The position numbers and the translations under genes are program-made. From assembly GCA_035079385.1 (NCBI GenBank), contig JAVHKY010000058.1, forward strand, positions 558,001-622,000: a stretch of 64,000 nt of DNA. Reading direction: 5' to 3'. Origin of the DNA: Aspidiotus rigidus. Its lineage: Eukaryota > Arthropoda > Insecta > Hemiptera > Diaspididae. This document shows positions 32,823 to 43,395 of this stretch, piece by piece (position 1 is the stretch's first letter; each line of letters opens with the position of its first letter). Below the pieces are notes generated by a model. It did not search any database, was not told the origin of the DNA, and saw only the letters and a list, made by a program, of their open reading frames with translations.

Positions 32823-33062
32823 CAGGCCTGCATTTAAGGGTAGGCAAGGTAGACAGCTACCCAGAGCCCACAATAATTACTTATCGTGATAATTTTGACT
32901 TGCGCTGCAAGCGTCTGTTGAGCTAGTACAAGGGCAGAATACGCGTAAGACAGCGACAAATTTTAGGGACTGCAAAATTTTATTAATCCTTTGAAGAAGA
33001 TACCAAATGAAGCGACAGGTTTTGAACACCCTACAGCGTATGGAAGATTAAATCCGCCCCTG
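32823..33062. mobile_element. hAT-type MITE 2 with 8-bp target duplication
   Basis: The ends are CAGGCCTGCATTTAA (32823) and TTAAATCCGCCCCTG (to 33062), imperfect inverted repeats in the CAGGGGCGGATTTA style seen in hAT elements. The flanking 8-mers TCTATACA (32815-32822) and TCTGTACA (33063-33070) differ at one base. The 240-bp interior contains no transposase frame. It is a different family from MITE 1. Confidence 0.85.
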
Positions 33063-33070
33063 TCTGTACA

Positions 33071-34669
33071 GTACTTCATGGTCTTGGAGAAAGGCATCTT
33101 TAAAAAGTGACTGAGTGTTACTGGATGAGTTACTTAACAAGAGTCTTTTTGAAATGTTATACTGGAGAGTAACAGAAGTTTTATTAATTCAATCATTCCA
33201 ACTCACTTTACAAGACCTGTTCAGGTGTACCCGCCTGAGCCATGCCCTGACTAACTGTCGAAAGAGCAGCCTAGAGAGAGACAACAAACCAAATAACTAA
33301 CAGTATTGTACAACAGGCTGTCTACAAATCCATGGATTGTAAGCACGTTCTGCTACAATTTTGCAGTTTTATTGAAATAAGATGAAAAAAAAAAATCACA
33401 AATAATTTTCTTGTTGTGTAAGTACTTGAGCCTGAAGTCTGTTATGTCTATTTCTGAATTGTTTTAACAATAGAAAAATCCTAAATATTCATTTTGTTAT
33501 TCCCATTCATTGATCAGCTGATTGGATATGCTGGTACTACTCTCTATCATTGTGTACATCTCTTGTATCTGCAACCAAAGTGCCTCTAATTGAACTTTCT
33601 ATGAAAGTTGGCGCAAAATTCGTTTGACCCCAAAAGGTACAACCAATACTACCAGTTGTTCTCCACTAACCGTTGGAGTGTTGCAGCTAAAAATTTCAGC
33701 TTTGGCTGTTGGCTTAATTTCAAGACCTTGGAAAATTTAGCTTTCAACTTTTGGCTTTTGAGAAAATTGAGTCAGCTTTTGACTTAATTTGGCTGGCTTA
33801 ATTCATCTGATTTTCAAATGATGAATATGTGAGTTCCGATAAAACGATCAAGAGAATTGGGGCTTCGAGGCGCTTACATAAGATACCCATCAGTCTCCAA
33901 TTTGTGTTCATCTCTATGGGATGACTGCACTACACGCTTCTATGCTGAACGGCTGAACTGAACTGGAACCAATCTTTCTTATCTTCGTCAATTCATTGGC
34001 AAAACCAATTTGCTCTTAATGGCTCTGCTAAGAGCGTCACTTCCCACGCTACACTCAAAGGCCATGGTGTGTAATAGTCCCATATAAATAACACAAGAAT
34101 GGTTTTTAAAAGTTCCTCACTACTTAATTGATCAATCAATTTTGAAAAATGAGATATACAAAAGTCGGAGCCAAGTCAACTGTAACAATTTCAAGACTCT
34201 TTTAGTTGGCTTTCCATTTGAATTTTACATGAAAAAGGATCGAAAAGAAAATACGTCGTATAGTCATTATCACTCATCATCACCTTCGAGTGCAAGCTTT
34301 GGAGAAATTCCGCATACCAGCGCATGCTCCATCTTTATTGGCAAATCTGACCTAGAGAGTGGAGCAATTGAACATCAAATTTGAACACTCAAGCATTGCA
34401 GGTTTAAAAATAAGCTCTTAATAAAAGTCCGACTGAATTTGGCTTTCAATTGGCCGCAATAATACTCTGCTAACCGTAGTCAAACCACTACCAAAGGGAA
34501 TACCATTACCAATGACTACTATAATTCTTAAAGAATCTGGAAAAGTGGTGCCTATGTTATTCCATATTATAACAATTTGCGGAACAATACCTTTCAATCA
34601 AGAATTCTCCTTCAGAGATACAACCGGTAGTTCCTTAAATTCTGTGTGAAAATTCACTATTTACAAGAT
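33071..34669. other. Unassigned
   Basis: No gene is recognised. Around 33690-33830 GGCTT, AATTT and CAGCTTTTG words recur irregularly and resemble a decayed simple repeat. An 80-codon frame at 34142-34384 (+) has no motif. Confidence 0.3.
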
Positions 34670-34939
34670 ATGAGAACTATTGGTTCTGTGGTTCTATTGG
34701 TACTAGCGGTTGTTTCTGCCAGTAAACTTCGGTCTAGCGGATTGTTTCAAACAACCGGTTATTACCCATCCAACCACAACTCGGACCAATCAGCGCCAGT
34801 ATCGCCATTGTTTGGATCTCTCGCTATAGTCCAAGATTCTCGTCATTCCTGTCCATTTTGTCGAAAATTTTGGTCTAGATTACTGACAACGCTAGGAAGC
34901 AATACATGCTATTTTATAGGGAAATACAAAATTGTTTGA
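34670..34939 (+). CDS. Candidate small secreted protein (89 aa)
   Basis: From ATG at 34670 the frame begins MRTIGSVVLLVLAVVSASKL, a textbook signal peptide: one basic residue, a hydrophobic core and small residues near a likely cleavage after VSA. The mature part is polar, has a SCPFCRKFW motif with two closely spaced cysteines and one more Cys (TCYF) near the end, and stops at 34937-34939. I recognise no family. It may be a complete short secreted peptide or a first exon whose donor lies inside the frame. A frame with an upstream GTG at 34646 adds eight residues but spoils the signal peptide. Against it: no TATA box, poly(A) signal or partner exon is obvious, and signal-like leaders arise by chance in AT-rich DNA. 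Confidence 0.4.
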   Translation: MRTIGSVVLLVLAVVSASKLRSSGLFQTTGYYPSNHNSDQSAPVSPLFGSLAIVQDSRHSCPFCRKFWSRLLTTLGSNTCYFIGKYKIV

Positions 34940-35159
34940 ATGTTGATAAAAGAAATGGCGTCTAAAAAAATTTCTAAGCTCTGCAAATTTTTTTCTATTA
35001 TTTTGTTTTTGCGTCAATTGGCTCCGTTTTTGAAGTATTTCAAAAAATATTAGAAACTACCATTATGTACCGCTGTACAAGGTGCGATTAGTCACTGCGT
35101 ATCAATTTTGTTCACAATCATAATCCTCCGAACGCTTGACGGATACTCGGAGTAAGAGT

Positions 35160-35519
35160 GTTGCCGCGGGACTTTGAAATATTTTCGGACTTCTTGGACT
35201 TGTAAAATTTTTCATTTTCAATTCTTGGACTTGGAAATATTTTCAACTGTTGGACTTGGAAATATTTTCAACTGTTGGACTTGGAAATATTTTCAACCGT
35301 TGGACTTGGAAATATTTTCAAGTGTAAGACTTGGAATTATTTCAAATGTCGGACTTGAAAAATTTTTCATTTTCAATAATATCTTCAACTGTTGGACTTG
35401 GAATTGATTTCCAACTGTTGGACTTTGACATATTTTCAACTGTTGAACTTGGAATTAATTTTCAATTGTTGGACTTTGAATTATTTTCATACTTCTTGGA
35501 ATTGTAAAATTTTTCGTTT
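35160..35519 (+). repeat. 25-bp repeats, left arm of the foldback-like element
   Basis: Units of the form GGACTTGGAAATATTTTC plus AACTGTT repeat with small length variation. Some carry a TGTAAAATTTTTCATTTTC variant block. The orientation is opposite to the right arm. Confidence 0.88.
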
Positions 35520-35528
35520 TAGATTGTC

Positions 35529-38200
35529 TCCCACAGTTGAAAATATTACAAAGTCCAAGGATTAAAAATGAAAAATTTTACAAGTCCAACAGTTGAAATA
35601 ATTCTAAGTGCAACACTTGAAAATATTTCGAAGTCCAACCGTTGAAAAATAATTTCAAGTCCAACAGTTAAAATATTATTGAGAATGAAAAATTTCACAA
35701 GTCCAACAGTTGAAAATATTTCCAAGTTGAAAAATTGAAAATGAAAGATTTTACAAGTCCAAGAAGTACAAAAATATTTCAAAGTCCCACAATTGGAAAA
35801 TAATTCCAAGTCCAACAGATGAAAATACTTCTAAGTCCAACAGGTGAAAATATTTCCAAGTCCGACATTTGAAAAATATTATTGAACATGAAAAATTTTA
35901 CACGTTCAACAGTTGAAAATATTTCCAAGTCGATGAATTGAAAATTAAAAATTTTACAAGTCCAAGAAGTATGAAAATATGTCAAAGTCCAACATTTGGA
36001 AAATATTATTGAAAATGAAAAATTTTACAAGTCCAAGAAGTACAAAAATATTTCAAAAGTCCCACAATTGGAAAATAATTCCAAGTCCAACACTTGAAAA
36101 TATTTTCAAGTCCAACAGTTAAAAATATTTCCAAGTCCAAGAATTGAAAATGAAAAATTCTACAAATTTAACAGTATTTCAAAGTCCCACAATTTGAAAA
36201 TAATTCCAAATCCAAGACTTGAGAATATTTCGAAGTCCAACAGTTAAAAATATTTCCAAGTCCAAGAAGTATGAAAATATTTCAAAGTCGCACAATTCAA
36301 AAATAATTCCGAGTCCAACACTTGAAAATATTTCAAAGTCCAACAGTTAAAAATATTTCCAAGTCCGACATTTGGGAAATATTATTGAAAATGAAAAATT
36401 TTACACGTTCAACAGTTGAAAATATTTCCAAGTCGAAGAATTGAAAATGAAAAATTTTACAAGTCCAGAAGTATGAAAATATGTCAAAGTCCAACATTTG
36501 GAAAATATTATTGAAAATAAAAAATTTTACAAGTCCAAGGAGTATGAAAATACTTATTTCAAAGTCGTACAATTCAAAAATAATTCTGAGTCCGACACTT
36601 GAAAATATTTCAAAGTCCAACAGTTGAAAATATTTTTTTTTTTATTTTTTTTATTTTTTGGAATTTACGAGACATTTATCGCCTTATATATATATATACA
36701 TAACGTAGGCCATTGCCTCGGCTGCAGAGGGATTTACATTTTATCGGACAGACCGTTATTTACTATGAAATCGATTAATCCGCGAATATTTTCGATATCA
36801 ATATAATTTACGTTTGTAATTCGTTTATATCTTTCCACGTCCAAGAATTGAAAATTAAAAATTTTACAAGAGCAAGAAGTATAAAAATATTTCAATGTCC
36901 CACAATTCGAAAATAATTCCAAGTCCAACACTTGAAAATATTTCGAAATCCAACAGTTAAAAATATTTCCAAGACCAAGAATTGAAAATTAAAAATTTTA
37001 CAAGTCCAAGAAGTATGAAAATATGTCAAAGTCCAACATTTGTAAAATATTATTGAAAATGAAAAATTTTACAAGTTCAACAGTTGAAAATATTTCCAAG
37101 TCCAAGAATTGTAAAATAATTCCAAGTCCAACACCTGAAAATATTTTCAAGTCCAGCAGTTGAAAATATTTCCATGTCCAAGAATTGAAAATATTTTCAA
37201 GTCCAACAGTTGAAAATATTTCCAAGTCCAAGAATTGAAAATTAAAAATTTTACAAGTCCAAGAAGTATGAAAATATGTCAAAGTCCAACATTTGTAAAA
37301 TATTATTGAAAATGAAAAATTTTACAAGTTCAACAGTTGAAAATATTTCCAAGTCCAAGAATTGTAAAATAATTCCAAGTCCAACACCTGAAAATATTTT
37401 CAAGTCCAGCAGTTGAAAATATTTCCATGTCCAAGAATTGAAAATATTTTCAAGTCCAACAGTTGAAAATATTTCCAAGTCCAAGAATTGAAAATTAAAA
37501 ATTTTACAAGTCCAAGAAGTATAAAAATATTTCAAAGTCCCACAATTCGAAAATAATTCCAAGTCCAACACTTGAAAATATTTCCAAGTCCAAGAATTGA
37601 AAATGAAAAATTTTACAAATTTAACAGTTGAAAATATTTCCAAGTCCAAGAATTGAAAATATTTTCTAGTCCAACAGTTGAAAATATTTCCAAATCCAAG
37701 TATTGAAAATGAAAAATTTTCAAATTTAACAGTTGAAAATATTTTCAAGTCCCACAAATTGAAAATAATTCCAAGTCCAACACTTGAAAATATTTCAAAG
37801 TCCAACAGTTAAAAATATTTCCAAGACCAAGAATTGAAAATAAAGAATTTTACATGTCCAAGAAGTATGAAAATATGTCAAAGTCCATCATTTGTAAAAT
37901 ATTATTGAAAATGAAAAATTTTACAAGTTCAACAGATCAAAATATTCCCAAGGCCAAGAACTGGAAAATAATTCCAAGTCCAACACCTGAAAATATTTTC
38001 AAGTCCAGCAGTTGAAAATATTTCCATGTCCAAAAATTGAAAATTAAAAATTTTACAAGTCCAAGAAGTATAAAAATATTTCAAAGTCCCACAATTCGAA
38101 AATAATTCCAAGTCCAACACTTGAAAGTATTTCCAAGTCCAAGAATTGAAAATGAAAAATTTTAGAAGTCCAAGAAGTACGAAAATATTTCGAAGTCCCG
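35529..38200 (-). repeat. 25-bp repeats, right arm, including a 253-bp tandem duplication
   Basis: Roughly a hundred units of AAGTCCAACAGTTG plus AAAATATTTCC and variants. Variant units (GAATTGAAAATTAAAAATT, AAGAAGTATGAAAATATGTC) recur in a fixed order, so blocks of about ten units have been copied. The clearest case is 36981-37233, repeated almost exactly at 37234-37486 (offset 253 bp). Confidence 0.9.
36631..36833. mobile_element. ~200-bp foreign insertion within the right arm
   Basis: The 25-bp pattern stops after CAGTTGAAAATAT and resumes at TTCCACGTCCAAG. In between lie a T-rich run (about 36629-36658), a (TA)n tract and about 150 bp of unrelated sequence. A T-run at one edge fits a small retroposed copy with its poly(A) on the - strand. 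No tRNA boxes or coding sequence are seen; the target duplication is unclear because the flanks are themselves repetitive. Confidence 0.5.
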
Positions 38201-38283
38201 CGGCATAACTCCTACTCCAAGTATCCGCGATGCGTTTTGAGGATTATGATTGTGAACAAAATCGATACGCGGTTAATAATCGC

Positions 38284-41200
38284 CATTGCTAGAGTCATGA
38301 GAGTCAAGCTCTCATTTTTGAAACGCGGCGACTGCGACTGTAGGTAGCGTTAGTGTTGATAATCGAAAGGGGATACAAATGGCAATGCATACGTGCATTA
38401 TGTTACTCTCTTTGTTAATATTGAAAATCATGAAGTAGTTTTAATAACTTTTTTTATCCTCTTCATCTGGGACTCCCCCTTTTTATCCAGTTTCCAGAAA
38501 TGGCTGCATGGCAAATGTCGAGAGCGCAACTTCTCACTGCGTAGTAAACGCTCATCTTTTTGATGAATCGCTGACAACCGGCGCTCCTCGATAACCGGCT
38601 CGAATTTCGAAACGAAAACTTTTTTGGAAAATGATTTTACAGTCTTCAAAACTGAATGAACCTGATAACAACAACGACGACTTCATCTATACCTCGGAAA
38701 GGTCTTCTTTCAAGATGTAAAGCTTATGAATAATCATTCTTTTCTCTTTGTTTCAGAATCTCACAAAAGTCAATTCTATATCCTGGACGTGAAACAAAAA
38801 ATTAACATTATGAAATCCGTGGTTTGTTTTTTGATAACGATAACACTTAAAATAAGTAGGCAGAATAGTTCTCTTTATGGTCATTTTCATTAATTCCGGG
38901 TAATTTTTCGTTGTTATCATTCAGCGCATAATAGAATTTGTATCTCCTCAACGTGTAATAGGAAAATAGGCTTTATTTTAATGCTCAAATTGCTGGAGGT
39001 GAACGACAATTTCATGGTGACCGAAGGAAATTGAAAAACTAAATAATCATAAAAATAAATTAAATGAGAGGGAATAAAAAGTACAAGCTCCTAGAATATT
39101 GTGGTTTATAAATTAAACGCCATCACAACTTAGCCTACCTTACTTTTGCTTTTACTCGAGTATTTTAAGAAACTTTGTATAATACAGTAGAAGCTGTTCA
39201 TAAACAGTAGGTACGATCTACATAATTTTCCATTTCAAACCAATGTACTATTGTTCGCGTCGACTCAAGTTATGCCTAGCCTTGTTTTAGATATCCTCGA
39301 TTTTCGGTTAAATGCGTTCGCGTGTTGACAAGTTCACGGCATCTATGAGAGTGAGTTTGAGGGTAGACCGGCTTCGATTAGAAGAGCTTATAATGTTCTC
39401 AACGAGGGAAAAATCTTAGGTTTTCATCAAAAATTTTATCGGATTGAGAAAAAAAAAAAAAAAAAAAAGAAGATGGTGAGTGTATCAGATGAAAAAGATA
39501 CGTATCTAGAAGTCGAGAGAAAAATGAGCACAACAGAAAACAATAAGTATTTTTCGATTCGAAGTAATTTTTTTCGTCCAGGGTATACCTAACACACCAT
39601 TTCAGTCTACATAACTTATAAATCGTACCTATATCAAAATAAATTTTTCTTTTTGGCGAGATAAGGAGACAGAATTTCATTATTATATCCTGCGTAAGCG
39701 CGAAGAACGCTCTATGAATATTTTCGAAATTTCTTTGTATTCTCTTCCCCCCTTCTTTACTTCTTTTCAATTCATTTTTTCAACATAGAAGAATCGGTTC
39801 TCATATTACAGAGCCCGAATTAAGATTTGTAAGAATAGCTTCACATGTCATCTCGTCGTCGATTGAATAACATTTAGAGGAGAGTACCAAATTTTCCACA
39901 CGCGCACCTTCGAAAACCATTTCTGTTTCATGGAGATGGAAATGGCAAATCGAAAATGGAAAGGACTTGCAGAGAGAAGGGGTTATATAGGCTGGAGGCT
40001 ATAGACTTGAAAGTAAAATTGCCTCATGATAAGATAATAAAGTCAAGTTTTGCAGAATGTCGCAAAAAGTTCAGAAATAAAAGGGATTCTTGAAAAATTT
40101 GATCGAAGATGAAAACGTGTCAAGCGAAGTTTTTTTTTTCACTCTGTTGATTGTGGTGTACCCGAAAATTGTAACTTACTGTAGTGAGCTTCAGCTATTG
40201 GTGTCTGTTATAGATATCGCTTCGTTCAATATTATTTTATAGGCAACAGTGTTTCATTATTAAAAGCTCTTTGTATTTTTTTTCGCATTACTGTATATAA
40301 AATACTCTGCAGTAACTATAAGGTGAAATAATTTGTTCTATCTATTTATTTAACGCAGGGACTATTTAGCTCGGTTCACAAAATTATTTCAATTTAGCTT
40401 AGAAAGGTTAAGGATGAACTACTCCAGCCTTATTGCCCACGTACAGAAGAGGAAATGCGGCATCTCTGATGGGCGAACAAGTCTTCTCAATGTGCGTAGT
40501 AAAGATATACGCAATATCTGTAACGGATGGGCAATTGTATGCTAGAATTACTGCACGAGGTAGAAATCAACACGGAGGAGGCTATTAAGCAAAGGTGAAG
40601 CTGGATATGCTGAGAGGCAATGATTATCCCCATGCTCCATGGATTGAATGTGCTAAAACAGACTACCTAACGATAAAGAGTGGCTAATACCTGGAACAGA
40701 ATGTACTTGGCAAGACCAGTGGGTGTAAGTCCGGTATCTAACAAAAGGATCACGGTCCGAGAAAGTTGGTACATTCATTACTTGCCAGATAACAACCTGG
40801 ATCAGGAGTACTGATTTGCTTAATAACAGTCCTACATTCACCTGAATTACCTCCCCCTACCACGGACTCATAATAAAACCGTCTTAGATCTGTCCAGAAC
40901 AGATCTAAGACTCGAGACCAAAAATATCGCAAAGTGAGTAAGATAAGTAGGAAAATTGACTTAACCCCTCTAACCTCCACACTACTTCAAACCACACAAG
41001 GTGTTACTCTCCCATAGGAACACTAGTCCTGTAGTTGAATTCCCTCTATAAAAGAACTCCAGTTCCCAAACGTGTTTGTACAACAAGACAAAGAACACGA
41101 CTACGTCCCACCGAAGTTATACTTTATTTGACGTCTAATTCCCAATAGCCGATGCATGATGCTGCAAAAGATGGGGTTCAGAGCCGCTACACTCAGGCGG

Positions 41201-42959
41201 GAAGCAATGGCCTCTATGGTGCGGTATCAAATACAAAACACACCCAGATTGCAATATAAAGCTGACATCAGCAATCGCCATCTTCTTCAAACCCGCCATT
41301 ACGTTCTTTTCCAACATTTGAGCTTTGTGGTCTGACAGTGCGAGTCCCAGGATCATTAAATTGTGTTGGTGAAACATTGTCAGGATTGGCACTTGTAACG
41401 AGCAATGAAGGGAAAGGAGTTGAGGATATGAGAAAATGTGTTCAGTTGTAAGGTTTTGCTTATAGCAGTATAAAGCTACCGTGAGTTGGTATTTGCATGC
41501 AGTAAGGCTCCACTTTTGATCATTCCATTTCGTTGAACGCGGGATAGGAAAGAGGCGCTAACTTAGTTTCTCGAGTGACTTCGTGATAAGGCACCGAATG
41601 AATTATTTCCAGAGAAAATAAGAGAAAAAGAATAAAAACACGTGCACGCAGGATACATGCGTGTGCTCCTCTAAATGCTCACGCAATTTCATCACACGTA
41701 ATTTAGCTTGTTAAGGTGACGCCAGAAAGCACGCGTTAATTCGAAATGCAACGCTCTATCCTACCCCATCCCCCGCTCCGCGCGAAAGCACACATCATTC
41801 AAGAAAACGGAATTGCCGCTATTATCTTCAAAAAGTCTTTAAGAAGTCTTCGCCACGTTTCCTCGTTTTTCCAACGTGAAATAACAGACGAAATTGAGTT
41901 CACCTCGCGAGCGTAATTTGAATATTTTAGTGTAGCCGTTGACGGTATTGAGAGAAGAGTCATTTTTTCCCTCTTTGTAAAAAGGTTGCAAAAAGCTTCT
42001 TAAAAGACGAGAGCGTGGTGCCAAAAAACAAAAGAACGAGACAAAGAAAAGAACATGATTGTATTTCTTCGTGCACCAATTATAAAGTGAATTATTCTTA
42101 GATATTTTATCGTTAAAAATGGTATGAAGTCCCCCAGCGAGCGTATATTTAACGTATTAAAAATATTCTACAGAACGTGGTAAATCACAATAATGACGAC
42201 ACTTTCCCAAGATATTCACCAGACAAACGATAGTTCGTTGCGTAAAAAAGAAAGTGTCCTCACGGAGATCATTATTGCTCATTAAAAATGATTGGGCACG
42301 AAAATGCGTGCGTACGAAGGGTCGACGACGCGAAAAAAAAAAAAAAGGATGAAGAAAAGTAGGACGAAGCGAATAATTTACTTTTGAGGATGAAATACTC
42401 TCGTTGGTACAGAGAATAATGTTCGTGATGTCTACACCTTTTATTATTGATGCATTGGCTTTCAAGCTCGTAAATAGCGCGAATACAGTAGTTCTCGTAC
42501 TACAGGTCATTGAAAGAAAGAAAGGAAAAAGAAAAGGAAGTCAGGTGAGAAATACACAGCCCTAAACGCAAGACAGCATAATTTCAGAACCAGGCAATGA
42601 TGCACTATTGCACGTAAATATTTTTTCATTGAAGCTTCAGATACATAAGCTCAGACTTAATTCGTTTTAGAATTGTATGAAACCCAACATAAATTTGAGA
42701 CCAGATATCACACATTGAAACCTAATCCTCATAGAGAAGTTCCACAGAAGCCCCCCCAACTTACCCAACAAGAAGCAGCTGCTGATCCTACTTTTTTCCT
42801 ATTCCACAGACAGATATGTACCTCGAACTTTCTGGCTTTGCGTACTCAATCTCGATCTTTCCAACATCATCGGACCGTTGCCGTAGCTTCTATATCTCAA
42901 ACCAATCCAAACCCTCCTCAACGAAGCCTTGACCTCGAATTCCTCCGGCCAATTCTCAC
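38284..42959. other. Long unassigned stretch
   Basis: No gene is recognised. A repeat shared with about 23750-23790 (CTGAATGAACC, AACAACAACGACGACTT) lies near 38645-38690. A 20-A run is at about 39449-39468. A perfect 13-bp inverted repeat, GTCTTAGATCTGT / ACAGATCTAAGAC, is at about 40881-40913. A GC-richer 85-codon - strand frame (41135-41392) has no known motif and no clear splice sites. Confidence 0.35.
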
Positions 42960-43095
42960 GCACAAAAAAGAAATAGGAAGTACGAGTAAGGCGAAAAAAT
43001 CTCTTAGTCCGAGTGGGAATCGAACCCGCAACCTGTCGTCCTGGATAACTCCGACACTACCAGGTCCTAAGATTAGATCGTCATATTTTGAAGAT
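42960..43095 (-). mobile_element. tRNA-derived SINE-like unit, copy 1
   Basis: On the - strand the phrase GGTTGCGGGTTCGATTCCCA (about 43013-43032) contains a perfect RNA polymerase III B box (GGTTCGATTCC). A weaker A-box-like GGTAGTGTCGG lies about 40 bases upstream of it. This spacing is that of a tRNA head. Translated on the + strand it gives SPSGNRTRNL, a familiar artefact of tRNA SINEs inside apparent ORFs, so the 145-codon frame at 42673-43110 should not be taken as a gene. Flanking sequence is shared with copy 2. Confidence 0.65.
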
Positions 43096-43224
43096 CCATT
43101 TCCCGACTGAACAGTGCTTCAGGCTGTTGCCGAAGCACACTGAAGCCTTGGGGAAAGAACCGCAAATACTTGCGGGGAAGGAGTTGATTGGAGGGTGGTA
43201 AATTGGCCCGGTGTTCAATAATCG

Positions 43225-43395
43225 TATAGATAAGAAAGGAAGAGGAAGTAGGACAAAAGAGTCTTCAATCCTGAGTGGAAATCGAACCCACGACTACCTC
43301 TTGCTTTCATAGAAAGTTCCATAACTATTACGCTCGCGGTGTCAGGCCCTAGGAGTGGATTGTCATATTTCGCCTTTAGATGGAAGTTCCACCTC
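43225..43395 (-). mobile_element. tRNA-derived SINE-like unit, copy 2
   Basis: On the - strand GTCGTGGGTTCGATTTCCAC (about 43275) holds a B box with one change. Upstream is GCGAGCGTAATAGTTA with A-box resemblance, then TATGAAAGCAAGAGGT. The surrounding GACA(A/T)TCCACTCCTAGG and AAGAGG(A)AGTA segments match copy 1, about 250 bp away, so the two are related units in the same orientation. It looks too diverged to be a functional tRNA gene. Confidence 0.62.

Larger units (their letters stand above)
35084..38283. mobile_element. Foldback-like element, 3.2 kb, with unique inverted ends and 25-bp internal repeats
   Basis: The left end runs GCGATTAGTCACTGCGTATC (35084) through AATTTTGTTCACAATCATAA and CGGATACTCGGAGTAAGAG to the start of the array. 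The right end contains the reverse complement of each block in order and finishes at TAATCGC (38277-38283). These ~95-bp unique termini enclose tandem 25-bp units in one orientation on the left (35160-35519) and the opposite orientation on the right (35529-38200). Long inverted repeats made of short tandem units are the hallmark of foldback (FB) elements. The arms are very unequal (about 0.44 and 2.75 kb). No transposase frame is present; the long frames are repeat translations. No target duplication was identified with confidence. Confidence 0.8.

Noticed and set aside
35174..38120. Several ORFs of 60-184 codons rich in Phe, Ile, Leu and Trp
   Set aside because: They are translations of the 25-bp repeats in the foldback-like element.
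40881..40913. 13-bp perfect inverted repeat as a terminator or operator
   Set aside because: There is no adjacent gene and no T-tract, and the genome is eukaryotic; an isolated short palindrome of this size is not informative.
43013..43090. Functional tRNA gene on the - strand
   Set aside because: The B box is perfect but no complete cloverleaf, acceptor stem or clear A box could be drawn by eye.
42673..43110. A 145-codon ORF containing SPSGNRTRNL
   Set aside because: That peptide is the antisense reading of a tRNA B box and is a known artefact of tRNA-derived SINEs.
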